From Ochrobactrum quorumnocens (GTDB lineage: Bacteria; Pseudomonadota; Alphaproteobacteria; Rhizobiales; Rhizobiaceae): DNA of 64,000 nt. Below are positions 45,414 through 52,924 of this stretch, piece by piece. Under the pieces are notes generated by a model, which was given only the letters and a program-made list of their open reading frames with translations, had not been told where the DNA came from and made no database searches. The DNA is taken from contig NZ_CP022604.1 in NCBI RefSeq assembly GCF_002278035.1, positions 310,001 through 374,000 on the forward strand, given 5' to 3'. The translations under genes were made by a program, and so were the position numbers. The first letter of the stretch is position 1. The number at the start of each line of letters is the position of its first letter.

Positions 45414-46135
45414 TTCGATCTTGAGGAGAACCCGCGCACGCGCATCCGGTAGATGGGACGGAGGATTTCCCTTTTAAGCTTATCGGAAAAGGATTTCTTG
45501 TGCTGAATGGTCGTGCCGCCAAGCTGCGCAGAAATTTCTTTCACGCCACCGGGAATGACTGCGAGCGGCTGCAAATCAGTAACCCATCGCATCTGGATTG
45601 TTGTGTCGACAGGGCGATCAAACTGTTCGGTGATCGCAAGCAGCTTTTTTGCAGCATCGAAGCTTACAAGCTGTGCGACCATACCGAGCCCAATCGGGTT
45701 TGGAATGATAATACGCACCTGATTGTTACGGAAAACTTCGCGCCCAACCTCACGGTCATCGCGGAAGGTAAAACGTACGAAGCCGCCCGGCTCGAAATGA
45801 TTGCCGGCCGCGTGGAAGGCAGCATTGAAAACATCAGTGAGTTCAATATCGTCTTCGATGATGAAGCCCGCGTCGAGCTGCTGGTCGACGATCGCCTGCC
45901 ATGCTTTGCGATGGGACAAGAAGCAGGCAATTTCGTTTTTGCTAAGCTCAAACGGATAACGGGGCGCATGAAGTTGCCGCTTGTAAACGCGGCTTATCTC
46001 GGCGCCTGTGAGGACGTGGCTATCCACAGCGTCGATTACTTCCGTTTTTACCGGCAATTCGTGAATGAGCTTTTCCACTTGCGGCTTGCGATCAGTCGCG
46101 CGCGCTAAATGAATGATGAAAGCCTTGATGTTCAT
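45410..46135 (-). CDS. Glycosyltransferase family 25 (LPS-type)
   Basis: A 241-residue GT25 enzyme, the LgtB/LpsA group that adds galactose or glucose to lipopolysaccharide cores. Conserved: IHLARATDRKPQVEKL (8-23), the EIACFLSHRKAWQAI donor-site segment (68-82) and the metal-binding IIEDDIEL (91-98). Cytoplasmic, near the inner membrane. It lies between the GT29-like gene and the deacetylase, so all three probably build one surface glycan. The Arg/Lys-rich C-terminus suggests membrane association. Confidence 0.88.
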   Translation of the reverse strand: MNIKAFIIHLARATDRKPQVEKLIHELPVKTEVIDAVDSHVLTGAEISRVYKRQLHAPRYPFELSKNEIACFLSHRKAWQAIVDQQLDAGFIIEDDIELTDVFNAAFHAAGNHFEPGGFVRFTFRDDREVGREVFRNNQVRIIIPNPIGLGMVAQLVSFDAAKKLLAITEQFDRPVDTTIQMRWVTDLQPLAVIPGGVKEISAQLGGTTIQHKKSFSDKLKREILRPIYRMRVRGFSSRSK

Positions 46136-46220
46136 GTAAAACCTAAGCGCGCGAAAAGTAATTTCAGCCGAAGCGGCGTTCTATATCTGCTATGCGCATG
46201 ATTTTCGCAAGTCACACTTA

Positions 46221-46835
46221 TTAGCCTACTTTATGTAGACGTCCTGCGGCGATTTTTTCTTCAATCCACTTTCGTTCGGCATTCCAGTCGTGGCGCTTCC
46301 AGCCTTCCCAGCTAAAGCCGCAAATTTTGATATCCCAGTCAGGTAAGGAATATTTGCGCAAGACGAGCCAGATGCCAAAAAAACCGGTGCTGGGGAAGAC
46401 TTCTTTCATCCGATCGGCACCAATGCCAAGCTCGTCGCAAACGGCAAAATAATCCTGCGAAGGCATGATGCGGATTTTCTTGCCAGCACGGCCGAAATAG
46501 TCAATCGCCTCATTGGTCCAGTCAGCGCGACGACCCTTGAGCCGTGATAGAATGTTTGGGTGGTGATGGAACCGCTTGATGATGCTCGGGTGGAAGGCAA
46601 ACAGCACTTCCGGCGTATTTCGGACAATTTCCGAATTGATGAAGGTTGGATCCTTGATCCATTGCTCCATCTGTTTGCTCGACGTGGCGAGCATGAGCAT
46701 GTCAGTCTTTTTGCCACTCATTCCAAGAGAGACGCGTGGTTCATTGAAACGAAGGACAAGATCGGCGGCGTCAATTTCGGCGGACAAATCACGGTCCAGC
46801 GGACCATTGCCGACAATAAATATCGTTTTGTTCAT
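46221..46835 (-). CDS. GT29-like (sialyltransferase-fold) glycosyltransferase
   Basis: A 204-residue protein whose first 45 residues follow the large sialylmotif of GT29: IFIVGNGPLDRDLSAEIDAADLVLRFNEP. The segment FPSTGFFGIWLVLRKYSLPDWDIKICGFSW (about 145-174) resembles the small sialylmotif (PSTG...GF). A His/Trp-rich end (WEGWKRHDWNAERKW) follows. GT29 enzymes are mostly animal and plant sialyltransferases; bacterial relatives of unknown sugar exist. No CMP-sialic acid genes are in the window, so the donor may be another nucleotide sugar. The 85-base gap to the GT25 gene fits one operon. Confidence 0.7.
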   Translation of the reverse strand: MNKTIFIVGNGPLDRDLSAEIDAADLVLRFNEPRVSLGMSGKKTDMLMLATSSKQMEQWIKDPTFINSEIVRNTPEVLFAFHPSIIKRFHHHPNILSRLKGRRADWTNEAIDYFGRAGKKIRIMPSQDYFAVCDELGIGADRMKEVFPSTGFFGIWLVLRKYSLPDWDIKICGFSWEGWKRHDWNAERKWIEEKIAAGRLHKVG

Positions 46836-47124
46836 ACGTTGGGGAATCTTATCCTGTTAAGCCAATTAAATAGATTTAATTAAAATTCGAAGATTACAAG
46901 TTTCTAAGCCTCTCCCAACAGCTGTGAGGCCAGTTTTGACGATCACTTTTGTCGCGCAGGCTAGCGAACTGCGTTACTTATATATCCTCGTAAGGTCGCA
47001 GGTTTGGCATTGCAGCCATGCAGTTTATGCACTTCTCAAAACGATTAAAAAGGCGGAAGCTTCATATCGGGAGGAAGGCAAAAGCTTAGCGCTTTCACAG
47101 CGCGGCACATAAGGGGATACCACC
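46836..47124. other. Divergent promoter region of the glycan operon and the DUF1127 gene
   Basis: The first 60 bases are AT-rich (TAAATAGATTTAATTAAAA). TTGACG near 46936 is a possible -35 for the DUF1127 gene, without a clear -10. No small gene was found. Confidence 0.4.
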
Positions 47125-47274
47125 ATGAACCACCTTCGTACCCAGTTTTCCCGTTGGATGCAGTATCGCGAAAACCTGCGCGAACTCAGCGGCTGCAGCG
47201 ACCGCGAGCTTTATGATCTCGGCCTGTCACGCACAGATATCCGCCGCGTTGCACACGAGGCTGCTTTCGCCTGA
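47125..47274 (+). CDS. DUF1127 mini-protein (49 residues)
   Basis: A short Arg-rich protein. The C-terminal YRENLRELSGCSDRELYDLGLSRTDIRRVA matches the DUF1127 motif in full. AAGGGG lies nine bases before the ATG. Single-domain DUF1127 proteins are abundant in Alphaproteobacteria; in Agrobacterium and Rhodobacter they affect RNA turnover, phosphate and carbon metabolism and stress. In Rhodobacter one is cotranscribed with CCUCCUCCC-loop small RNAs; here a similar small RNA lies 2.6 kb downstream on the same strand but is separated by a regulator and cidAB. Confidence 0.92.
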   Translation: MNHLRTQFSRWMQYRENLRELSGCSDRELYDLGLSRTDIRRVAHEAAFA

Positions 47275-47312
47275 TTTCTCAGGCGAAACTTTCTCCACGC
47301 AGTCTGCTGGTT

Positions 47313-47498
47313 TCAAACCTCACCTGGCCGCTTAAAACGGATGTGGATATTATCATCCGCAAGATCAAAGCCCGCATAGTTGCGCTGGAAGGCGATGAGG
47401 GCATCATTGACGCCTTTTGAATAATCGTCTTCCTGCACTTCAACGTGGTGTCGGTAAATGATCCTGTCGTCTTTGTAGAATATAACCTGACCTTCCAT
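47313..47498 (-). CDS. Small protein of unknown function (61 residues)
   Basis: A 61-residue acidic protein with strong translational signals: GAGGAGG lies six bases before the ATG at 47498. The sequence alternates charged and aromatic residues (MEGQVIFYKDDRIIYRHHVEVQEDD at the start, so partly beta-rich). No signal peptide or membrane helix is present. I do not recognise a named family. It lies between the DUF1127 gene and the LysR gene, on the LysR strand, 94 bases past the LysR stop. Confidence 0.72.
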   Translation of the reverse strand: MEGQVIFYKDDRIIYRHHVEVQEDDYSKGVNDALIAFQRNYAGFDLADDNIHIRFKRPGEV

Positions 47499-47591
47499 GA
47501 TGGCCTCCTCTTAAAGCCGTATGGGTGATGAGAGCCTATAGCTCCCTTTATGTCGGTGTATTCAATTGAGATAGGCGAAAAAGCCCAGGTT

Positions 47592-48482
47592 TCAAGCCTT
47601 GTTGCTGCTGTTTTCGCTCTTGCACAGTGTGAGCCAGGCCCGTGCCGCATGGGATAAAAATGCGCCTTTTCGCCAGATCAGGGCCATGTCCCAGTTCAGT
47701 TCTGCGTCTTTGATTTTATGGATGCGGACATCGCGATGCTTGCGCTGTTCGGCGATCATCTGTGGCAGAAAGCCGATACCCATACCTGCTGCAACCAGCT
47801 CCACGATAAAATCAATCTGGCTGGAACGCATGGCAATGTGTGGGGACAGTCCTTGCGAATGACATGCATCGAGAATGATGTGATTGAGGGCAAAGCCGCT
47901 TTCGAAAAGAATGAAGGGCTGGCTGGCAATGTCGTGCAGAGGGATGCCGTCATTGTCGGTGAAGCTGTGGTTGGCGGGAAGCAGGGCCACCACGGGCTCA
48001 CAACGAACGGCCTGCCACTCGAAGCTGCTTTCGACGGACAGAAGCGAAGCGGCAAGCTCGATATCACCTGCAAGCAGCAATTCTTCCAGTCGCCTGCTGC
48101 CATGCTCGACGAGCTGAATGTCGATGTCAGGATAGAGCTTGGTAAAGGTGGCAAAGACTGGGGCGAACAGAACGCTGGAGCCGATGGGTGGCAATCCGAG
48201 GCGCAAAAGACCGCGCTTCAACCCGCGCAACTCGCCAAGCTCAGTCAGCATGTCGTCTTTTTCTGTCAGTATGGCCAGTGCACGTCGATAAACGATTTCA
48301 CCTGCACTTGTCAGGCGGGGAGGGGTGGCTTCGCGATCGAGCAAGATGATCTCAAGTTCATCTTCGAGCTGACGCACCGTCTTGCTGACGGTGGATTGCG
48401 TGGCATTGATCGTGCGGGCCGCAGCGGAAAAGCCGCCCTGCCGCACCACTTCCACGAATGCCTGAAAGCCACGTAAGTTCAT
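47592..48482 (-). CDS. LysR-family regulator of the cidAB-like operon
   Basis: A 296-residue LysR-type regulator. The winged helix-turn-helix (MNLRGFQAFVEVVRQGGFSAAARTINATQSTVSKTVRQLE) occupies residues 1-60 and the PBP2-type effector domain about 90-290. It is divergent from a CidA/CidB-like pair, as CidR is in Bacillus and Staphylococcus, where acetate or pyruvate is the signal. A perfect interrupted palindrome (AGCTATTC-N7-GAATAGCT) lies two bases upstream of its start codon, well placed for autoregulation. The effector here is unknown. Confidence 0.88.
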   Translation of the reverse strand: MNLRGFQAFVEVVRQGGFSAAARTINATQSTVSKTVRQLEDELEIILLDREATPPRLTSAGEIVYRRALAILTEKDDMLTELGELRGLKRGLLRLGLPPIGSSVLFAPVFATFTKLYPDIDIQLVEHGSRRLEELLLAGDIELAASLLSVESSFEWQAVRCEPVVALLPANHSFTDNDGIPLHDIASQPFILFESGFALNHIILDACHSQGLSPHIAMRSSQIDFIVELVAAGMGIGFLPQMIAEQRKHRDVRIHKIKDAELNWDMALIWRKGAFLSHAARAWLTLCKSENSSNKA

Positions 48483-48483
48483 A

Positions 48484-48506
48484 AGCTATTCTATAATGGA
48501 ATAGCT
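48484..48506. promoter_or_regulatory. Probable LysR-type operator
   Basis: AGCTATTC-TATAATG-GAATAGCT has perfect 8-base arms and an ATTC-N7-GAAT core that fits the LysR T-N11-A layout. It lies between the LysR gene and cidA. Confidence 0.7.
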
Positions 48507-48585
48507 GCAATGAAATCAATTCATTTCTGGAATATCAATTCAGCGCCTATAGTGTTTTCACAAATACCAGCATTGGAACACAATC

Positions 48586-48993
48586 ATGAATGCCCATAAC
48601 CTGATGATCCGCTTTCGCTATGCGCTGCACAACAGCCGCTTGATGCAGATTGCGACGCTGGTCGGCTTCTGGTTGGCGGGTGAAGCATTTGTTCGTTTAA
48701 GCGGTCTGCCGCTGCCGGGTGGCATTGTTGGTATGGCACTGGTTTTGGCCCTGCTTTTGAGTGGCCGTGTAAGCCTTTTCAGCATGAAGCGCGGTGCAGA
48801 ATGGTTTCTGGCAGAGATGCTGCTGTTCTTTGTGCCTGCCGTTCTGGCAGTTCTGGAGCATCAGGAGTTGCTTGGTATGCTGGGCGTTAAGATTATGGCC
48901 GTCATTCTGGTTGGCACTCTGACCGTTATGACTGTGACTGCACTGACAGTAGACTTCTGCTACCGGCTGAGCGCACGCTATGCCACTAAGTAA
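48586..48993 (+). CDS. cidA: CidA/LrgA-family holin-like membrane protein
   Basis: A 135-residue protein with about four membrane helices and the LrgA/UPF0299 signature GGIVGMALVLALLLSGRVSLFSMKRGAEWFLAEMLLFFVPAVLAV. In staphylococci such proteins influence cell lysis and biofilm; in Bacillus and plants the CidA/CidB-type pair transports pyruvate or glycolate. It overlaps the next gene by 14 bases. The gene name is by similarity; LrgA would be equally fair. Confidence 0.85.
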   Translation: MNAHNLMIRFRYALHNSRLMQIATLVGFWLAGEAFVRLSGLPLPGGIVGMALVLALLLSGRVSLFSMKRGAEWFLAEMLLFFVPAVLAVLEHQELLGMLGVKIMAVILVGTLTVMTVTALTVDFCYRLSARYATK

Positions 48994-49675
48994 TCCTTAT
49001 GTGGCGACACTGTTCTGGTCTGCTGCCACAATCCTTCTCTATCTTGCTGCAAAGCGCGTTTATCGCCGCTTTCCCATGTGGTGGTTGACGCCGCTTGCCA
49101 TTACGCCGCTGTTGCTTATGGCTCTTCTCATTGGTCTCAATGAAAACTATCGCGGCTATTTCAGTGCAACGCATTGGCTGGTCGCACTGCTTGGGCCTGC
49201 GACGGTGGCTTTCGCCATTCCGATCTATCAGCAGCGCGCAACCATTCGTCGCTATTGGCCGGTTTTGTTGGTTGGTGTTGTGGTCGGCAGTTCGTCCGCG
49301 ATGTTTTCAGCCTGGGGTCTTGCGCAGCTTCTTGGTCTGAACGATGCAATAAGCCTCAGCCTTATGCCGCGCTCCATGAGTACGCCTTTCGCCATGACGG
49401 TTTCCGGTGATATTGGCGGTACACCCGATTTGACAGCCATTTTCGTGGTGCTGACCGGCGTATTTGGCGCGGCGCTCGGCGAAGTCATGCTCAACTGGCT
49501 GCCACTTCGTTCAGCTCTTGCGCGCGGCGCGCTGTTCGGTATGGGCGCACATGGCGCAGGTGTAGCCAAGGCGCATCAAATCGGCAGCGAGGAAGGCTCG
49601 ATTGCCGGACTCGTCATGGTTCTGGTCGGATTGGTCAATGTTCTGGCTGCACCATTCATCGCCCAGCTTCTCTGA
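48980..49675 (+). CDS. cidB: CidB/LrgB-family membrane protein
   Basis: A 231-residue protein with about seven helices. The LrgB signature SLMPRSMSTPFAMTVSGDIGGTPDLTAIFVVLTGVFGA lies at about residues 128-165, and GAHGAGVAKAHQIGSEEGSIAGLVMVLVGL follows. It should act with CidA as a membrane complex, possibly an export route for pyruvate or other organic acids. The overlap with cidA implies coupled translation. An AT-rich hairpin follows the stop. Confidence 0.88.
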   Translation: MPLSNPYVATLFWSAATILLYLAAKRVYRRFPMWWLTPLAITPLLLMALLIGLNENYRGYFSATHWLVALLGPATVAFAIPIYQQRATIRRYWPVLLVGVVVGSSSAMFSAWGLAQLLGLNDAISLSLMPRSMSTPFAMTVSGDIGGTPDLTAIFVVLTGVFGAALGEVMLNWLPLRSALARGALFGMGAHGAGVAKAHQIGSEEGSIAGLVMVLVGLVNVLAAPFIAQLL

Positions 49676-49689
49676 GTTGCTGATTTTTC

Positions 49690-49711
49690 AGCATATTTTT
49701 TATAATATGCT
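49690..49711 (+). terminator. AT-rich hairpin after cidB
   Basis: AGCATATT and AATATGCT pair around TTTTAT, 14 bases past the stop; a third AGCATATT copy follows at about 49720. It is weak as a terminator but the only candidate. Confidence 0.4.
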
Positions 49712-49833
49712 CATTATATAAGCATATTCATCCCGCTTCTGTTTCTGCAATAATCTTAAGCATCGGCGTATTTGCATAACTGATATGCGTTATTGGCCGT
49801 TGTTGAATAAAGAGGCTGCGGGTATTCATTGGT

Positions 49834-49943
49834 CATCGGGTTCACTCCTCCTCCCAGAACCCGATGACGGATACGGCACTCCTCCTCCCAGCCGTATTCA
49901 AGATCAGGCCGCGCATCCTCCTCCCGCGCGGCCTTTTTCTTTT
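49834..49943 (+). ncRNA. Three-hairpin small RNA with CCTCCTCCC loops (cuckoo RNA/CcsR type)
   Basis: Three stem-loops follow each other: CATCGGGTTC/GAACCCGATG (49834-49866), ATACGGC/GCCGTAT (49871-49897) and GGCCGCGC/GCGCGGCC (49907-49933). Every loop displays CTCCTCCTCCC or TCCTCCTCCC, which is complementary to Shine-Dalgarno sequences. The third stem is followed by TTTTTCTTTTT, so it doubles as a terminator on the plus strand. This fits the cuckoo RNA/CcsR family reported in Alphaproteobacteria. The 5' end and promoter were not identified; the transcript may start 30-100 bases upstream. Confidence 0.85.
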
Positions 49944-50099
49944 TCTGATCCCCCAATATCCTGATCTGTTAACGGTGCGTCGCCGCATCGCCATATGGGC
50001 AAGCGTGGTGATGTAAACTATCTCTCGTGCAACTTCACATTTGCGGTGATTGTCTCCGTCTGAGAGACTTGCCGCTACGAAACGCGGGAGATTGCAATC

Positions 50100-51650
50100 A
50101 TGACCAGCGGTATCCATCACCTCACGCTGATTACGCGCAAGGTTCAGGCCAATGTCGATTTCTATGCTGGCTTTCTTGGCCTGCGCATTGTCAAACAGAC
50201 AGGTGGATTTGAAGATGCGGAGCAGCTGCATCTGTTCTATGGCGATCATTCCGGCACGCCGGGCTCCCTGATCACTTTCCTTGTTTGGGAAGATGGCGCA
50301 AAGGGCCGAGTCGGGCATGGTCAAGTGAGCGAAATCGCTCTTGCTATTGACCGCACCTCGGTCGGCTTTTGGCTGGAGCGGGCACTACGCTATCACGTGC
50401 AGTCTGAAGGTCCTGTGCAGGAATTTGGCGAACCGGTACTGCGTCTGCGCGATCCTGATGGTGTTATCGTCAAGCTGGTCGGCAGCGATCTTGCAGCCAA
50501 TGATGCATGGGTTTCAGGCGATATTCCTGCGGAACATGCGGTCCGCCGGATACGCTCGGCGACCATTTTGTCGGAGACACCAGAACAGACAATTGGCTTC
50601 ATTGAACGCTATTTTGGTTTTCGCGCTCAGGCCAGGGAAGGCACAATCGATCGTCTGGTTTCCGATTCAGGCGATGTGATTGACGTGCGCGACGCAAGTG
50701 GCTTTTGGCCGGGTATTCCCGGAACGGGCATTGCCGACCACGTGGCATTTCGTGCGGCTACAACGCAGGATGTGACAACACTGGAAAAGGAGCTTTCAAA
50801 ACTCAATTCCAGTGAAGTGAACGTGCATGATCGCAAATACTTCACGTCGCTCTATGTTCGCGAGCCGGGCGGAACCCTGTTTGAATTTGCCACCGATACT
50901 CCCGGGTTCACGTTGGATGAACCGGTGGAAACGCTGGGTCAGGTTCTGTTCGTACCGCCGGGCAACGAGCATCAGGCGGATGCGATCCGAGCTCGCATGC
51001 CGCAATTTGGCTTGCCGGGTGAGGAGCGGGTGATCTATCGCGACTTGCCTTTTGTGCACCGTATCCACCAGCCGGAAAATCCAGATGGGACTACGCTTAT
51101 TCTGTTGCACGGCACAGGCGGTAATGAAAACGACCTCATGCCGCTTGCTCGTCTGGTTGCACCACGTGCAACGCTTCTCGGCGTTCGCGGACGCAGCACG
51201 GAAGAGGGTATTCAGCGCTGGTTTCGCCGTTTCGACCTGAAACGGTTCGATCAGGAGGACATTAGGTCTGAGGCAGAGGCTTTCGAGGCTTTCGTTCAAG
51301 GTGCAATTGCGGCTTACCGTATCGACCCCGAGCGGACTGCGTTCATTGGCAACTCCAATGGCGCCAATATGCTCGCGGCCTTCATGCGGCTGCATCCGCA
51401 TGTCATACGCAAAGCCGTGTTGCTGCGTGCTATGGACGTTTTGGAAGAGCAGCCGATTGCTGATCTTTCGGATGCCAAGATACTGTTGCTCAATGGAATA
51501 GGCGATCCGTTTGGCGATGCGTCGGGCAAACTCGCACAGGCATTGCGAACCGATGGAGCTGAACTCGATATCCGTTCCGCTAAAGGTGGCCATGGTGTGA
51601 CTGCTGAAGATGTCCGTATGGCAGGTGAGTGGCTACAGCAAAAGCTGTGA
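50100..51650 (+). CDS. Fusion of MhqO-type ring-cleaving dioxygenase and MhqD-type esterase
   Basis: A 516-residue two-part protein. Residues 1-305 are two VOC/glyoxalase modules (GIHHLTLITRKVQANVDFYAGFLGLR at the start; metal ligands likely H5/H6 region, the DHVAFR His near 215 and the EPGGTLFEF Glu near 258). Residues 315-516 are an alpha/beta hydrolase with ILLHGTGGNENDL, nucleophile GNSNGA near 419, and the final GGHGV His. In Bacillus the same activities are separate proteins, MhqO and MhqD, in a quinone-detoxification operon. The fusion should open hydroquinone rings and hydrolyse the product. GGGAG lies 10 bases before the ATG. Confidence 0.88.
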   Translation: MTSGIHHLTLITRKVQANVDFYAGFLGLRIVKQTGGFEDAEQLHLFYGDHSGTPGSLITFLVWEDGAKGRVGHGQVSEIALAIDRTSVGFWLERALRYHVQSEGPVQEFGEPVLRLRDPDGVIVKLVGSDLAANDAWVSGDIPAEHAVRRIRSATILSETPEQTIGFIERYFGFRAQAREGTIDRLVSDSGDVIDVRDASGFWPGIPGTGIADHVAFRAATTQDVTTLEKELSKLNSSEVNVHDRKYFTSLYVREPGGTLFEFATDTPGFTLDEPVETLGQVLFVPPGNEHQADAIRARMPQFGLPGEERVIYRDLPFVHRIHQPENPDGTTLILLHGTGGNENDLMPLARLVAPRATLLGVRGRSTEEGIQRWFRRFDLKRFDQEDIRSEAEAFEAFVQGAIAAYRIDPERTAFIGNSNGANMLAAFMRLHPHVIRKAVLLRAMDVLEEQPIADLSDAKILLLNGIGDPFGDASGKLAQALRTDGAELDIRSAKGGHGVTAEDVRMAGEWLQQKL

Positions 51651-51672
51651 CACGATTGTGTTAGATAAAGAA

Positions 51673-51705
51673 AAGGGCCGCCGGATAAATCCGGCGGCCC
51701 TTTTT
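51673..51705. terminator. Bidirectional terminator between the two MhqO-type genes
   Basis: AGGGCCGCCGGAT and ATCCGGCGGCCCT form a 13-base perfect stem with an AA loop and T-tracts on both strands. Confidence 0.95.
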
Positions 51706-51711
51706 GTTGGT

Positions 51712-52677
51712 TTAATCCAGTGGCTTCAGGCCCTTTTCAATCGCCTGCCTTTTTCCTTCCAGAAAGGGTGGCAGTGACAGGCTTTCTCCAAGGCTTTCGA
51801 GAGGTTCATCGACTGCAAAGCCGGGACCATCTGTTGCAATCTCAAACAACACACCATTGGGTTCGCGGAAGTAGAGCGAGCGGAAGTAATAACGCTCGAC
51901 CTCGCCGCTGGATGGAATGCGCAGTGCGCGCAGACGATCCACCCATTCCTGCATGGTTTCCTGATCCGGTGTGCGGAACGCAACGTGATGCACGGCACCT
52001 GCGCCCTGACCAGCCGGTGACAGGTTCGGCTGCACAGCGATATGGAGTTCTGCGCCGGCACCGCCTGATCCCATTTCAAACACGTGGACATGTCCTTCGC
52101 CATCGGGCGAAGCATAGTCACCGGCTTCACGCATGTTCATTACCTTTTCCAGCACGATTTTTGTCGGTGCCAAATCAGGAACGCTCAGCGTAATGGGGCC
52201 AAGGCCACGTATCTGCCGCTCGGCAGGAACAGGACTTTTCTCCCAGCTATGTGCCGCACCGATGCCTCCATCATCGGTCAAACGCAGGCGCTGACCCTCA
52301 GGGTCCTCGAAATCAAGCACTGCGCGACCAGCAATCTCGAATATATCACCAGTTTCGATGCCTTTCTCCTTGAGGTGGTTGCGCCACCAGTCGAGGCTTT
52401 CAACGCCATTTACACGCAATCCGGTGCGGGAAACGCTATGCGTGCCGCGCCGTTCTCGCTGCACTGGCCAGTCGAAGAAGGTGATATCGGTGCCGGGCGA
52501 GGCCAGCCCATCAGCGTAAAACAGATGGTAGGCACTGGTGTCGTCCTGATTGACGGTCTTCTTGACGAGGCGAAGGCCGAGCGTGTCGGTATAGAAGCGC
52601 CTGTTGCCGGGTGCGTCTGCGGTGATTGCTGTCAAATGATGCAACCCTGTGAGTTGCGGGGTAAGGTCTGAAGTCAT
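51712..52677 (-). CDS. MhqO-type ring-cleaving dioxygenase
   Basis: A 321-residue protein with two VOC modules, homologous to the first half of the neighbouring fusion: [37 protein letters not shown] at the start, [12 protein letters not shown] near 225-236 and [19 protein letters not shown] near 267-285. Expected to be an Fe(II)/Mn(II) extradiol-type dioxygenase for hydroquinones, as MhqO. Its convergent position next to the fused paralogue suggests a local duplication followed by gain or loss of the esterase half. Start ATG at 52677, with AGGAGG (in the sequence AGGAGGACACAAAATG) upstream. Confidence 0.88.
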   Translation of the reverse strand: MTSDLTPQLTGLHHLTAITADAPGNRRFYTDTLGLRLVKKTVNQDDTSAYHLFYADGLASPGTDITFFDWPVQRERRGTHSVSRTGLRVNGVESLDWWRNHLKEKGIETGDIFEIAGRAVLDFEDPEGQRLRLTDDGGIGAAHSWEKSPVPAERQIRGLGPITLSVPDLAPTKIVLEKVMNMREAGDYASPDGEGHVHVFEMGSGGAGAELHIAVQPNLSPAGQGAGAVHHVAFRTPDQETMQEWVDRLRALRIPSSGEVERYYFRSLYFREPNGVLFEIATDGPGFAVDEPLESLGESLSLPPFLEGKRQAIEKGLKPLD

Positions 52678-52924
52678 TTTGTGTCCTCCTGCGCAAAAAG
52701 CGGAATTGTCTGCGCTGTTGGCTTCAATATTGGGCGCAAGAGGCGTGTGGGAAAGTGTCGGTTAATGAAACAGTGTGTAACCGAGAAGCCGCAGCGACGG
52801 TATCTTTCCACAGTCTTGAATAATTGGGGCTTGGCTTCTCTCGTCAGGTAAAGAATATATTAACCGGGCGCTAATCCGTGTAGGAGAGGCGTGCGGTTGT
52901 GTGTCTTTTGGGGAGATCTAGGTT

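Noticed and set aside
49842..50324. Minus-strand frame of 160 codons across the small RNA
   Set aside because: It depends on reading the hairpins as GGGAGGAGGAGT-type codons; the plus-strand stem-loops with a T-tail explain the sequence better.
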